Assembly: GCA_045631465.1 (NCBI GenBank)
Contig: JAZQUV010000018.1
Coordinates: 4,046-68,045, forward strand
DNA: 64,000 nt
Direction of reading: 5' to 3'
DNA from: Aphodosoma sp045631465
Lineage (GTDB): Bacteria > Bacteroidota > Bacteroidia > Bacteroidales > Paludibacteraceae
Within the stretch, counting starts at the first letter, position 1. Each line of letters starts with the position of its first letter. Below, piece by piece: positions 26,568 through 36,562 of the stretch. Both the position numbers and the translations under genes were made by a program. Below the pieces are notes generated by a model that was given only the letters and a program-made list of their open reading frames with translations, searched no databases and had not been told where the DNA came from.

Positions 26568-27139
26568 TAAAAATTGGCATCACTGGCGGTATAGGCTCTG
26601 GCAAAAGTGTCATTTCTCGCATACTACGCCTCTTGAATTATCCCGTTTATGATTCTGACTTTTGGGCTAAAGAGTTAATGAATAATAACCCAAACATTCA
26701 ACACGCTCTAACCAAACGCTTTGGACATGAAACATACCAAAACAACACACTCAATAGACCTTTCTTAGCTAAACAAATATTCAACAACGAAGATGCACGA
26801 CTATTTGTTAATTCAATAGTACACCCAATCGTTAGTCAACACTTCCTCGATTGGGCAGAAAACCAAAACACTAAATTAGTATTCATCGAAAGCGCAATAC
26901 TATTCAGTAGCGGTCTTGACAAAATAATCGATACAACCATATTTGTCGATGCTCCACAACAAATTAGACTCCAACGCGCTAAACTTCGCGACAATTCTAC
27001 CGACACTGCAATCCTAGCCCGCATAAACTCTCAAAGTCAAGAAGAATCATACGCAAAAAAACACTCCAAATACATCATTAATAACGACAATCAACTACTA
27101 ATCCCTCAAATTACAACTATCATAAAGGAACTTCTTTGA
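26564..27139 (+). CDS. coaE: Dephospho-CoA kinase
   Basis: 191-aa cytoplasmic enzyme that catalyses the last step of coenzyme A synthesis. The P-loop GGIGSGKS is at 8-15, followed by DSDFWAKEL and VFIESAILFSSGLD, and the lid-like RLQRAKLRDN. Length is typical. ATG overlaps the preceding TGA by 4 bases (ATGA). Confidence 0.95.
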   Translation: MIKIGITGGIGSGKSVISRILRLLNYPVYDSDFWAKELMNNNPNIQHALTKRFGHETYQNNTLNRPFLAKQIFNNEDARLFVNSIVHPIVSQHFLDWAENQNTKLVFIESAILFSSGLDKIIDTTIFVDAPQQIRLQRAKLRDNSTDTAILARINSQSQEESYAKKHSKYIINNDNQLLIPQITTIIKELL

Positions 27140-27165
27140 ACTCCTTAAAATATATTTTACAAAAC

Positions 27166-27927
27166 ATGGTTACTCCTCAAAAGAAAACAACCGTAAAAAA
27201 ACAAAAATCAAAAACACTCAATACAAAACCAACTTTAAGAAAACGAATTTGGCGCTACACCTATCGAACAGCACTTATTTTATGGCTACTATCAATTATC
27301 TCTGTTGTAGTATTAAAATATGTACCGGTCTATTTTACTCCTCTGATGGTACTGCGTAGTTGCCAATCTATTCTTAACGGCAAAACTCCACGAAACGACA
27401 AAACTTGGGTCTGTATAGAAGACATTTCCGACAACCTCACAATTGCTTGTATTGCTAGCGAAGACAACCTTTTCACAAAACACAATGGTTTTTCTAAAAA
27501 TGCAATTAAACAAGCACTAAAAGAACGATTCGAAGGCAAACGCATTAGAGGTGGTAGTACAATCTCACAACAAACTGCCAAAAATGTTTTTACATTTGGC
27601 ACTCGAACATGGTTACGCAAAGGTATTGAAACGTATTATACTATCTTAATCGAACTCATATGGGGAAAAGAGAGAATAATGGAGGTATATCTCAATATTG
27701 TTGAACTAGGCGATGGAATATATGGTGCCGAAGCTGCAGCTCGACACTATTGGGGCATACCTGCACAAAAACTCACAAAAAGACAATCTGCCTTAATGGC
27801 TGCCGCTCTACCAAATCCACGACATTACAACATCACATCTCCAGGTCCATACATGCAAAAACGACAAAAACAGATATTAGACCTAATGCCTAAAATGGGA
27901 AAGATACAATTCTTAAACAACAAATAG
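27166..27927 (+). CDS. mtgA: Monofunctional peptidoglycan glycosyltransferase MtgA
   Basis: 253-aa GT51 enzyme that polymerises lipid II into glycan strands. A Lys-rich cytoplasmic N-terminus (1-30) precedes one transmembrane helix (about 36-52). Catalytic E99 lies in ASEDNLFTKHNGF; RIRGGSTISQQTAKN (127-140) and GKERIMEVYLNIVELG follow. No transpeptidase domain is present. ATG at 27166 is preferred; a TTG at 27136 overlapping the coaE stop is an in-frame alternative. It faces the elongasome operon across a shared terminator. Confidence 0.92.
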   Translation: MVTPQKKTTVKKQKSKTLNTKPTLRKRIWRYTYRTALILWLLSIISVVVLKYVPVYFTPLMVLRSCQSILNGKTPRNDKTWVCIEDISDNLTIACIASEDNLFTKHNGFSKNAIKQALKERFEGKRIRGGSTISQQTAKNVFTFGTRTWLRKGIETYYTILIELIWGKERIMEVYLNIVELGDGIYGAEAAARHYWGIPAQKLTKRQSALMAAALPNPRHYNITSPGPYMQKRQKQILDLMPKMGKIQFLNNK

Positions 27928-27931
27928 CAAT

Positions 27932-27968
27932 AAAAAAAGTCCTAAAACAACGATTTAGGACTTTTTTT
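27932..27968. terminator. Bidirectional terminator between mtgA and rodA
   Basis: 15-bp stem AAAAAAAGTCCTAAA (27932-27946) and its exact complement (27954-27968), with a 7-base loop. A runs on the left and T runs on the right serve both convergent operons. Confidence 0.92.
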
Positions 27969-27987
27969 ATTTTCTTAGATAACAGCA

Positions 27988-29448
27988 TCAATTTCTAACT
28001 CTCTCTATTCGCATAGTATCAAGTTTCAACAATAAAAACAACATCATTGTAAAACCTAAAAATGACGATCCTCCATAACTAAAAAATGGCAACGGAATAC
28101 CTATCACTGGCACTAATCCAAGCACCATCCCTACATTTATAAATAAATGAAATGCAAATATTCCCATAACAGAATATGCATATACTCGAGTAAAGCGATT
28201 ATCTTGTCGCTCTGCAATAACAATAAGTCTAAACAGAAACAATAAATAAACTATTAAAACTCCTACAGACCCAAGAAAACCCCATTCTTCTCCTACTGTA
28301 CAAAATATAAAGTCAGTATGCTGTTCTGGCACATATCTCAATTTAGTCTGCGTTCCTTGCAAAAAACCTTTACCCCAGAATCCTCCCGAACCAATTGCTA
28401 TTCGCGCTTGATTAGTATTATAACCAATCCCCCTAGGATCATCCGTCATACCCAGCAACAATTGAATACGATTTTGTTGATGTGACATCAATACATTATC
28501 AAATATATATTCTGCAGAAAAACAATAAAAAGAACCAAACAACAAAAACAATCCTATAAATAAATATGATCTTCGCCAAGACACAAAGGCTAATACACAA
28601 AGATAAATAAAAGCTACCACAACTAATGCCATCATAAGATAAACAAAATTAAATGGCATTAACCACTTATGAATAGCAAAACCTATTGCAAAAATCCCAA
28701 TAGGCGAACCTGTCAATATCCATAGATGCAACTTATCTTTCTGATAAACTCTCAAAAAGATTAATGATATCAGATAACATAATAATAATCCTATAAACAA
28801 ACCAGTAGAAGCACCTTCTACGCCCAACAAATCTACTGCCCCAAAACGAATTACCACAACAAACAACAACACAGCACAAACACCCAACACTGGAATTAAA
28901 CCTGGCAACCCTTCTCTATAAAGCATAAAAATAAATGACAAATAAACAAGTGCCGAACCCGTTTCACTCTGAGCCACAATTATCAACATCGGCAATAAAA
29001 TCATAGTCCCTATAATTGAATAACTCCGAGTTGTTAATCTAAATTGAGGATGACTCATAAACTTGGCAAGTGCCAATGCTGTTATAAATTTAGAAAACTC
29101 TGCCGGCTGCAATCTTAATGGCCCTACAACCAACCATGAACGCGATCCCTTAATATCTCCCGCCACAAACAAAGTTACTATAAGTACCACTATCATCAAT
29201 CCATACAACAAGTAGGGAACTGCTGTAATAAGTCGACTATCTGTGAAAACTATTACTGTTGCAACTATCAAACTAAATACAATCCATATCATCTGCATGC
29301 CAGAATGAGAATGAATATCAAATATCGACATCTGATCCTCCGACACACTAGCTCCATAGATATTCATCAAACCAAACACTACAAGAGCGATATACAACAA
29401 TATCGCCACTTTATCCAACGCTTGTATAACACTAAAATTTCTTGACAT
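27988..29448 (-). CDS. rodA: Rod-shape SEDS glycosyltransferase RodA
   Basis: 486-aa polytopic inner-membrane protein of the SEDS family that polymerises peptidoglycan in the elongasome. Recognisable blocks are GSRSWLVVGPLRLQPAEFSK, QSETGSALVYLSF, GGFWGKGFLQGTQTKLRYVPEQHTDFIF (quoted in part) and the C-terminal GIPLPFFSYGGSS. It is longer than proteobacterial RodA (about 370) owing to an extra membrane region in the middle, as usual in Bacteroidota. It overlaps mrdA by 17 bases. Confidence 0.95.
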   Translation of the reverse strand: MSRNFSVIQALDKVAILLYIALVVFGLMNIYGASVSEDQMSIFDIHSHSGMQMIWIVFSLIVATVIVFTDSRLITAVPYLLYGLMIVVLIVTLFVAGDIKGSRSWLVVGPLRLQPAEFSKFITALALAKFMSHPQFRLTTRSYSIIGTMILLPMLIIVAQSETGSALVYLSFIFMLYREGLPGLIPVLGVCAVLLFVVVIRFGAVDLLGVEGASTGLFIGLLLCYLISLIFLRVYQKDKLHLWILTGSPIGIFAIGFAIHKWLMPFNFVYLMMALVVVAFIYLCVLAFVSWRRSYLFIGLFLLFGSFYCFSAEYIFDNVLMSHQQNRIQLLLGMTDDPRGIGYNTNQARIAIGSGGFWGKGFLQGTQTKLRYVPEQHTDFIFCTVGEEWGFLGSVGVLIVYLLFLFRLIVIAERQDNRFTRVYAYSVMGIFAFHLFINVGMVLGLVPVIGIPLPFFSYGGSSFLGFTMMLFLLLKLDTMRIERVRN

Positions 29449-31285
29449 CAGTATTTAAAACAGTAGTTTTCATTCGATTAAACAAATCTGTACGAGTTAT
29501 CTCGCCAGTTAAATATTGCTCTATACACAAAGTGGCTATCGGGCAAGCCCACATTGAACCAAAACCTGCATTCTCAATAATTACAGCTATTGCTATTTGA
29601 GGATTTTCACGAGGAGCATAACCAAAAAATATTGAGTGTGGTTTCCCTCCTGAATTATCGGTTGTACCGGTCTTACCACACATCGACACATTAGGCACTT
29701 TATAATAACGACCCGTACCATATTCACATACTCTCCACATTCCCTCTTGCACCACTTCATAATGTTTCGCCTCAACATTTGCCTCATGTCGATGCGTCAA
29801 CATAGAGTCACTTTTATTCAAATGGGGCGTAATATAATAACCACTATTGGCTATAACGGCAACGGCATTTGCCAACTGTATCGGTGTCACCAACACTTCA
29901 CCCTGACCAATTGAATTGGAACGAATAGTAGATGCCTTCCACCCTTTTTTACCATATATTTTATCATACGATTGTTCTCTATATATCGCTCCATCCTTTA
30001 ATCCCACAATATCCGAATCTGTCCATTTAGGTCCTAAACCAAAACTCATTATATCATTACGCCAAAGCGTATAATTCTTTTTGAAATCAAGATTATCCAC
30101 TCCATATCCATCTCGCTCAAGTGTTGTTTTATACGCCAACCAAAAAAACGGATTACAACTCTCTTGAATAGCCTCCTCTAGCGAAACTGGCGAACCATGA
30201 TGGTGCGTACATTTTATAGGAGTTGACCCCGGTCCACTACAAGGAAATTTAGTATGTTTAGTTATCCCACCCTCTTGCAAACATACCAATGCCTGCAATG
30301 TTTTAAATGTTGACCCTGGCGAATATTGACCCTGCACTGCTCTATTAAGCAATGGCTTAGTCTTATCCTTTTGCAATATCGGATAGTATTCCGAACGCAA
30401 GCGTCCAACCAACAACGACGGATTCCACGTCGGGTTTGATGCCATTGCCAAAATTTCTCCTGTCGCAGGCTCTATCGCCACAACGCTACCTATCTTACCT
30501 TGCAACAACTCTTCTGCCACCATCTGCAAATCAATATCCAACGTTGTTGTAATATCAGTTCCTGATATTGGCATCACATCCTCCTCGCCATCTTTATATC
30601 TACCTTGAATTCTACCGCGAGAATCTCGCAATAAAATTTCAACACCATTCACCCCGCGCAACTCTTTCTCATACGACAATTCTAATCCATCAACTCCGGC
30701 ATAGTCTCCCAATCTATACGTAGGATCACGTTCTATTTGTTTTTTATTCACCTCACCAATCGACCCAAAAACATGAGCTCCACATGGATAACTATAATTA
30801 CGCAATGTGCGACCCTGAACCGAAAAGCCTGGAAATTTACGCAAATGCTCTTGAATCATAGCATAATCCTCTGGCGACAATTGTGTTATAAATCGCTGTG
30901 GTGTCAGCGACGAATATCCAGGATTCTTTCGCTTATCTTTAATATATTCAATACGCTCTACAAACTGTTCGTAAGTAATATCCAACAAATTACAAAGTTC
31001 AAGCGTATCAATTGGAGTTTTAGCCTTATGCAAAACATTCAAATCCTTCATCGTCACCATCAAATCATAAGTCGGCTGATTATACACCAACAACTTACCA
31101 TTTCTATCATATATCAACCCTCGAGAAGCATAAATCGGCTTACGATAAAAAGCATTATCGTCAGCCGCTTCGCTATAGTCCTCAAACAATTGCAATTGCG
31201 CTAACCTTCCTACGAATATCGCAACAAAAAAAGCAAGAACTATATAAATTATTATACTCCTATCCTTATATTTATCATTCAACAT
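29432..31285 (-). CDS. mrdA: Penicillin-binding protein 2 (elongasome transpeptidase)
   Basis: 617-aa class B PBP. One N-terminal transmembrane helix (about 10-28) precedes a pedestal domain and the transpeptidase domain with SxxK at 325-328 (STFK), SxN at 376-378 (SCN) and KTGTT at 538-542. It cross-links glycan made by RodA. It starts 3 bases after mreD and overlaps rodA by 17 bases. Confidence 0.96.
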   Translation of the reverse strand: MLNDKYKDRSIIIYIVLAFFVAIFVGRLAQLQLFEDYSEAADDNAFYRKPIYASRGLIYDRNGKLLVYNQPTYDLMVTMKDLNVLHKAKTPIDTLELCNLLDITYEQFVERIEYIKDKRKNPGYSSLTPQRFITQLSPEDYAMIQEHLRKFPGFSVQGRTLRNYSYPCGAHVFGSIGEVNKKQIERDPTYRLGDYAGVDGLELSYEKELRGVNGVEILLRDSRGRIQGRYKDGEEDVMPISGTDITTTLDIDLQMVAEELLQGKIGSVVAIEPATGEILAMASNPTWNPSLLVGRLRSEYYPILQKDKTKPLLNRAVQGQYSPGSTFKTLQALVCLQEGGITKHTKFPCSGPGSTPIKCTHHHGSPVSLEEAIQESCNPFFWLAYKTTLERDGYGVDNLDFKKNYTLWRNDIMSFGLGPKWTDSDIVGLKDGAIYREQSYDKIYGKKGWKASTIRSNSIGQGEVLVTPIQLANAVAVIANSGYYITPHLNKSDSMLTHRHEANVEAKHYEVVQEGMWRVCEYGTGRYYKVPNVSMCGKTGTTDNSGGKPHSIFFGYAPRENPQIAIAVIIENAGFGSMWACPIATLCIEQYLTGEITRTDLFNRMKTTVLNTDVKKF

Positions 31286-31288
31286 ATC

Positions 31289-31780
31289 CTATTTTCTTAT
31301 CTTTTCCAAAGTCAAAACTAACACTAAAGTAATCAACGAACTAACCAATGCTTTCAACAACACCATCCAAAAATACACCATCGAAAATGCTTCCAACCAA
31401 AACAACATCAAATGATGCACAAACACTATCAAAACTATATACTTCAAATAGTTCACACCCATAGTCCTAAAACGAGGCATAATCCTATCTTGTTCTTCTT
31501 GTGTCGACACCAATCGCAATATATATGGTCGCAAAAATGCAATCATTGTTGTTGCCATCGCATGTATTCCCCATGTATTAGAAAAAACATCAATCAACAA
31601 CCCCAACACAAATCCAATCACAATCAACGACATACGATTCATATGAATTGGCAGTGCTATTATAAAATAAACATATAAAAAAGGATTTATTACATGCGCA
31701 ATTTGAATATTATTAAACAACAAGACTTGAAAAAAAACAAGCCCTACAAACCACGAAATAAATTCTATTGTATTTTTCAT
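31289..31780 (-). CDS. mreD: Rod-shape-determining protein MreD
   Basis: 163-aa inner-membrane protein with five to six hydrophobic helices. Sequence conservation is low, but size, the PFLYVYFIIALP and GFVLGLLIDVFSNTWGIHA regions and the position between mreC and mrdA support the call. ATG overlaps the mreC end by 4 bases. Confidence 0.9.
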   Translation of the reverse strand: MKNTIEFISWFVGLVFFQVLLFNNIQIAHVINPFLYVYFIIALPIHMNRMSLIVIGFVLGLLIDVFSNTWGIHAMATTMIAFLRPYILRLVSTQEEQDRIMPRFRTMGVNYLKYIVLIVFVHHLMLFWLEAFSMVYFWMVLLKALVSSLITLVLVLTLEKIRK

Positions 31781-32598
31781 TTTCCAATTGTTTTTTGAAG
31801 ATCCGACAACTCATGCTTATTCTTATAAGAAGCAATTGTCACATACGAAAGCGACTGAAAATCTACCGCAAGCGAAACATCTATATCACAAAACATCGTA
31901 TGCTCTACTAACGACACTTTATCCACTGTACCTATCAAAATACCCTCTGGGAATATTGCCGAAAAACCACTCGTCACTACCGAATCTCCTGCTACAACAT
32001 TTGTATGATTTGGAATCTCTTCCAATTTTGCATAATTCGGATTTCTTCCCTTCCATACCACTGGTCCCAAAACCTCATTACTCTTAATCTTTGCGCTTAT
32101 AATCTGATCCGGATTTATTATTGGCAACACTACCGAGTAATTCTTACTAACGCGCAATACAACTCCAACAACTCCCTGCGGAGCAAAAACTCCCATATCT
32201 GCCTCTATTCCATGCTCACTTCCCTTGTCTACAATAATATAATTCTGCAAATCATATACACTATTATACACCACTTTTGCCGAAATATACTCTATATCTC
32301 CATCAACATCACTACAAATCGAATCAGAAAAATTAAACCTCGATCCAATATCCGACATTTCACTACGCAAACGAGCATTCTCCTCTGCCAACAATCTATT
32401 CGCTTCTGCTAAACCAAAATAATCTGTTACCGATGTAGCAACACTATACGTCCACGCTGACATTGTAGTCGCATAACGAAATGCTACCGAGCGTTGCAAA
32501 TCATTCTTATTAACTACAAGCAAAAAAGCCAACAATTCTAAAACTACAAAAAGAATAAAAGCCAAATGCTTATATAAAAAATCTAATATCTTATTCAT
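31777..32598 (-). CDS. mreC: Rod-shape-determining protein MreC
   Basis: 273-aa bitopic protein: one transmembrane helix (about 12-28), a coiled coil (about 65-90, ANRLLAEENARLRSEM), then the beta-rich periplasmic domain with DKGSEHGIEADMGVFAPQG and VVTSGFSAIFPEGILIGTV. It links MreB filaments to PBP2 and RodA. It is 116 bases downstream of mreB. Confidence 0.94.
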   Translation of the reverse strand: MNKILDFLYKHLAFILFVVLELLAFLLVVNKNDLQRSVAFRYATTMSAWTYSVATSVTDYFGLAEANRLLAEENARLRSEMSDIGSRFNFSDSICSDVDGDIEYISAKVVYNSVYDLQNYIIVDKGSEHGIEADMGVFAPQGVVGVVLRVSKNYSVVLPIINPDQIISAKIKSNEVLGPVVWKGRNPNYAKLEEIPNHTNVVAGDSVVTSGFSAIFPEGILIGTVDKVSLVEHTMFCDIDVSLAVDFQSLSYVTIASYKNKHELSDLQKTIGK

Positions 32599-32642
32599 GC
32601 CTTTACTATATTAGCAATAAATATCAATACTACAACAAATAA

Positions 32643-32694
32643 GTCCGACCAATCCAACATGTCAGACAAGTCAGACAGTCGGACGGGTCGGACA
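32643..32694. repeat. GTCCGAC/GTCAGAC microrepeat between mreB and mreC
   Basis: Six imperfect copies of a GTCNGAC phrase with short spacers. The complementary phrase occurs at 37884-37918. No gene overlaps it. Confidence 0.65.
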
Positions 32695-32714
32695 ATAACC
32701 TCTATCCTTATTTC

Positions 32715-33737
32715 TTATCTAAGCAAGAAACGGAATTTATCAATGTTTTTCAACGCAATACCCGTACCACGAGCCACCGAACGCAATGGATCCTCTGCCA
32801 CATGGAACTGTATTTGAACTTTATCTGTCAAACGTTTAGCCAAACCTTTAAGCAACGCTCCACCACCTGCAAGATAAATACCATTTGTAACCAAGTCGGC
32901 ATACAACTCTGGCGGTGTCTCTTCCAATGCTGCAAGAATAGCTGTCTCTATCTTCGAAATCGATTTATCCAAACAGTGTGCTATCTCTTGATAAGAAACT
33001 GGCACTTCCATTGGCAATGCTGTAATACGATTAGGTCCTACAACCTTCATATCTGCTGGTGCATCATCACCCAAATCAATAAGCGCAGAACCAACCTCTT
33101 TCTTAATTCGCTCTGCCATCACCTCGCCTACTTTAATATTATGTTGACGGAACATATAGTCCATAATATCTTGCGTAAACGCATCTCCTGCCACACGAAT
33201 CGACTTATCCGTAACAATACCACCCAACGAAATAACAGCAATCTCTGTAGTACCACCACCGATATCAACCACCATATTACCCTCCGGTGCTTCTACATCA
33301 AGACCTATACCCAAAGCTGCTGCCATTGGTTCAAAAATCATATACACATCACGACCTCCTGCATGCTCTGCCGAGTCACGCACCGCACGAATTTCAACCT
33401 CAGTACTACCTGATGGAATACCAATCACCATACGCAACGATGGAGTAAAAATATGACCCTTATTCGGAATCATCTTTATCAATCCACGAATTAACAACTC
33501 CGCAGCATGGAAATCGGCAATAACACCATCACGCAAAGGACGAACTGTATAGATATTAGGATTCTCCTTACCTCGCATTTGCGCAGCTTTAAAACCAATC
33601 GCCTCCAACTTCTCCGAACGCTTATCCAACGCCACTACCGAAGGTTGATCCACCACGATTTTATCATTATGAATAATGACCGTATTCGCAGTTCCCAAGT
33701 CCATCGCTATCTCTTGTGTCAACGAAAATAAACCCAT
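32715..33737 (-). CDS. mreB: Actin-like rod-shape protein MreB
   Basis: 340-aa cytoplasmic actin homologue that directs lateral wall growth. MGLFSLTQEIAMDLGTANT is the phosphate-1 region, VVDIGGGTTEIAVISLGG the phosphate-2 region, and GIYLAGGGALLKGL the adenosine motif. It heads the mreB-C-D-mrdA-rodA operon and has a promoter at 33795-33802. Confidence 0.97.
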   Translation of the reverse strand: MGLFSLTQEIAMDLGTANTVIIHNDKIVVDQPSVVALDKRSEKLEAIGFKAAQMRGKENPNIYTVRPLRDGVIADFHAAELLIRGLIKMIPNKGHIFTPSLRMVIGIPSGSTEVEIRAVRDSAEHAGGRDVYMIFEPMAAALGIGLDVEAPEGNMVVDIGGGTTEIAVISLGGIVTDKSIRVAGDAFTQDIMDYMFRQHNIKVGEVMAERIKKEVGSALIDLGDDAPADMKVVGPNRITALPMEVPVSYQEIAHCLDKSISKIETAILAALEETPPELYADLVTNGIYLAGGGALLKGLAKRLTDKVQIQFHVAEDPLRSVARGTGIALKNIDKFRFLLR

Positions 33738-33794
33738 TTTTTACCTAAATTTTTAAATTTTAAAACTTGAATTTTAACCTAAAATAATCTTTTG

Positions 33795-33802
33795 CAAAGT
33801 TA
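33795..33802 (-). promoter_or_regulatory. Promoter -7 element of the mre operon
   Basis: Minus-strand TAACTTTG, 58 bases upstream of the mreB ATG at 33737 and just after the stop of the flippase gene. Confidence 0.6.
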
Positions 33803-33836
33803 CAAAAAAATCACACAAAAAACAACTTTTTCCGCC

Positions 33837-35336
33837 CTATTTTTTTACACATTTTTTCAACAATGGAATCTCGCTCAATGGCAAATCTTTCTTTACCAAA
33901 TAAACCAAAAATACCAACAGCAACACTGTGCGATAACCCATTCTCAACCAAAAGTTTGGCACTTCAACCATTGTTCCTGCCACCCACAATCCCGCAGTCA
34001 ACAACACATACACACCTATGCTCTTCAACGGATACGACACTGCATAATATTTCTGTCCGATAAAATAACTCAACAACATCATCACTACATAGCTCACCAA
34101 CGACGCGCTCGCACTCGCCCAATAACTATATTTTGGCACAAACACCACGTTGATTATCAGCGTTATTACAAATCCCACTATCGAAAACCACGCACCCCAT
34201 ATCGTCTTATCAATCAATTTATACCACAACGAAAGATTATAAACCACCCCCTGCACTAAATACGTTATCAACACAATCGGTATTATCTGCAAGCCCTCAC
34301 GATACTGTGGTCCAAGCACATACTGAAACACATCCATATAAAACACCATCCCCAAAAATATCAACAACGCCGCAATTATATAGTATTTCATCGCATCGGC
34401 ATAACTCTCTTTGCTATCTCTACTGCCATGCTTTGCAAACACAAACGGCTCATACGCAAACCTAAACGCATACGTAAACATCATCATTATCATCGCTATC
34501 TTAAAACTTGCCCCATATATCCCCAACTGACGCATACCCTCCTCTGCATCGGGATATACCATCGGAAATATAATCTTATCCACTGTCTGATTCATAATAC
34601 CCGCAATACCCAACAACAACAGTGGCAAACTATACCCCAACATCCTCTTCAACAACGCCCAATCAAACGTCCACTTACCCACAAACACAAATGGCAACAA
34701 CGCCAACGTCACCGACACCGTTGATATCACATTCGACACAAAAATATAACCCACTCCATACGACGGATTATAAAACCAATCTATCAACTCTGGCTTCCAA
34801 TCCATTATCATCGGACATCCCACCAAAAAGAACAAATTACACCCGATGTTCACGAATATCATAAACAATTTCAACGCCGCAAAGGTCAAAGGCCTATTCT
34901 TATATCGCAAATAACTGAACGGAATACTATCAAACGCATCCATCGCCACCGCCACACCGAGCATAGCAATAAACTCAGGATGAGCTCCATAACCCATCAA
35001 ATCTGCCACATTCTGCCTAAACAACAAACACAACACCGCAAACACCACCGACGTCACAGCCAACGACGTCAATGTTGTACTATACACCCTATTCGTCTTT
35101 TTTTCATCCTCGGCATCATTATTCACAAAACGGAAAAAACCCGTCTCCATCCCATAGGTCAATATGATGATAACCAATGCAGTCCAAGCATAAAGATTAG
35201 TCACAATCCCATACTCCGACGCATCGGCCAACACATAACTATACAAAGGCACCAAACACCAATTCAAAAACTTACCCACAATACTGCTCAATCCATAAAT
35301 CGCAGTCTCCTTTGCCAACTGTTTCAATCCTGCCAT
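33837..35336 (-). CDS. Wzx/MATE-like polysaccharide flippase family protein
   Basis: 499-aa polytopic membrane protein with about 14 hydrophobic helices. The N-terminus LAKETAIYGLSSIVGKFLNWCLVPLY is typical of the oligosaccharide flippase family (quoted in two parts: LAKETAIYGLSSIVGKF and LNWCLVPLY), and the second half has the polysaccharide-biosynthesis C-terminal domain. The substrate is unknown; the position next to the mre operon would allow a lipid-linked wall or O-antigen precursor. It lies 175 bases downstream of ruvB and ends 35 bases before the mreB promoter. Confidence 0.8.
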   Translation of the reverse strand: MAGLKQLAKETAIYGLSSIVGKFLNWCLVPLYSYVLADASEYGIVTNLYAWTALVIIILTYGMETGFFRFVNNDAEDEKKTNRVYSTTLTSLAVTSVVFAVLCLLFRQNVADLMGYGAHPEFIAMLGVAVAMDAFDSIPFSYLRYKNRPLTFAALKLFMIFVNIGCNLFFLVGCPMIMDWKPELIDWFYNPSYGVGYIFVSNVISTVSVTLALLPFVFVGKWTFDWALLKRMLGYSLPLLLLGIAGIMNQTVDKIIFPMVYPDAEEGMRQLGIYGASFKIAMIMMMFTYAFRFAYEPFVFAKHGSRDSKESYADAMKYYIIAALLIFLGMVFYMDVFQYVLGPQYREGLQIIPIVLITYLVQGVVYNLSLWYKLIDKTIWGAWFSIVGFVITLIINVVFVPKYSYWASASASLVSYVVMMLLSYFIGQKYYAVSYPLKSIGVYVLLTAGLWVAGTMVEVPNFWLRMGYRTVLLLVFLVYLVKKDLPLSEIPLLKKCVKK

Positions 35337-35359
35337 AATTCAATAAAAAAATATCTATT

Positions 35360-35396
35360 TTTAATTCCTCATTCCTAACTCCTCATTCCTCATTCA
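35360..35396. repeat. CCTCATTCCT microrepeat
   Basis: TTAATTCCTCATTCCTAACTCCTCATTCCTCATT. A matching phrase (CCTCACTCCTCATTCCTCATTG) is found at about 36561-36582, at the end of the ABC ATPase gene. No function is seen. Confidence 0.55.
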
Positions 35397-35515
35397 AACA
35401 CACACTCTCATTGTGTATCGTCAACAACCTCACTCCTACCAAACAGCAACCTTTACCCTACCTTCTTCATAGGATAACCCTACCTTCTCCATACCCACTC
35501 TCAGTGTGTATTCAA
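35397..35515. repeat. Palindrome-bounded repeat, copy at the ruvB 3' end
   Basis: Imperfect palindrome ACACACTCTCATTGTGTAT at 35399-35417, a middle stretch with ACAGCAACCTTTACCCTACC, and a second imperfect palindrome ending CTCTCAGTGTGTATT at 35513 or so. The right palindrome runs into the ruvB stop codon (35512-35514). It is a relative of the elements at 40662 and 63196. Confidence 0.65.
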
Positions 35516-36531
35516 TCAAAAAGCGACTGTTCCAAATCCCCTCTCGTACGCCCAAGATGCTTATATGCCAACTCTGTCACCTCACGACCACGAGGCGTTC
35601 TTTTTATGAAACCCTCTTTAATCAAGAATGGCTCATACACCTCCTCAATCGTGCCTGCATCCTCACTCATCGCTGTCGCAATCGTAGTCAATCCCACAGG
35701 GCCACCTTTGAACTTATCAATCATCGTCAACAATATCTTATTGTCGATTTCATCCAATCCATAACGGTCGATATTCAATGCCTCAAGTGCATAACAAGCA
35801 ATAGTGCGATCGATTCTACCACTACCTTTCACTTGAGCAAAGTCGCGCACACGACGCAACAAAGCATTCGCAATACGAGGCGTACCACGACTACGGCGTG
35901 CAATCTCTACCGCCGCCTCTCGCACTATCGGCACTTGCATTATTGCCGACGAACGCTCAATGATACCTACCAACACCTCGTCATCGTAGTATTCAAAGTG
36001 GCAATTTATACCAAAACGCGCACGCAACGGAGCAGTCAAAAGTCCACTACGCGTAGTAGCCCCAATCAACGTAAACGGTTCCAACTCTATCTGCACCGAC
36101 CTTGCCGAAGGACCTTTATCAATCATAATATCAATACGATAGTCCTCCATTGCCGAGTACAAATACTCCTCCACCACCGGACTCAAACGATGTATCTCGT
36201 CAATAAACAACACATCATTGCGCTCCAACGACGTGAGTAGTCCCGCCAAATCGCCTGGTTTGTCCAACACCGGTCCCGATGTCAACTTAAACCCTACACC
36301 CAACTCATTAGCTATAATGTTACTCAACGTAGTTTTGCCAAGCCCCGGAGGTCCGTGCAACAATGTGTGGTCAAGACTCTCGCCACGCATACGCGCTGCC
36401 TGAACAAAGATGCTGAGGTTCTCAACCACCTTGTCCTGTCCCGCAAAATCGTCAAACGACAACGGACGCAACGCCTTATCCAAATCACCCTCAGCCTCTC
36501 GCTTCGGATTATGTATATCAAATTCACTCAT
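35512..36531 (-). CDS. ruvB: Holliday-junction branch-migration helicase RuvB
   Basis: 339-aa AAA+ motor. Walker A GPPGLGKTT is at 60-68, Walker B region FIDEIHRLS near 109-117, sensor 1 IGATTRSGLLT follows, and the C-terminal winged helix has EPFLIKEGFIKRTPRGR. Length is typical. ATG at 36531 is preferred to the TTG at 36537. It lies 31 bases downstream of the ABC ATPase gene. Confidence 0.97.
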   Translation of the reverse strand: MSEFDIHNPKREAEGDLDKALRPLSFDDFAGQDKVVENLSIFVQAARMRGESLDHTLLHGPPGLGKTTLSNIIANELGVGFKLTSGPVLDKPGDLAGLLTSLERNDVLFIDEIHRLSPVVEEYLYSAMEDYRIDIMIDKGPSARSVQIELEPFTLIGATTRSGLLTAPLRARFGINCHFEYYDDEVLVGIIERSSAIMQVPIVREAAVEIARRSRGTPRIANALLRRVRDFAQVKGSGRIDRTIACYALEALNIDRYGLDEIDNKILLTMIDKFKGGPVGLTTIATAMSEDAGTIEEVYEPFLIKEGFIKRTPRGREVTELAYKHLGRTRGDLEQSLFD

Positions 36532-36562
36532 AATCAATTAATAATTAAGAATTAAAAATTCC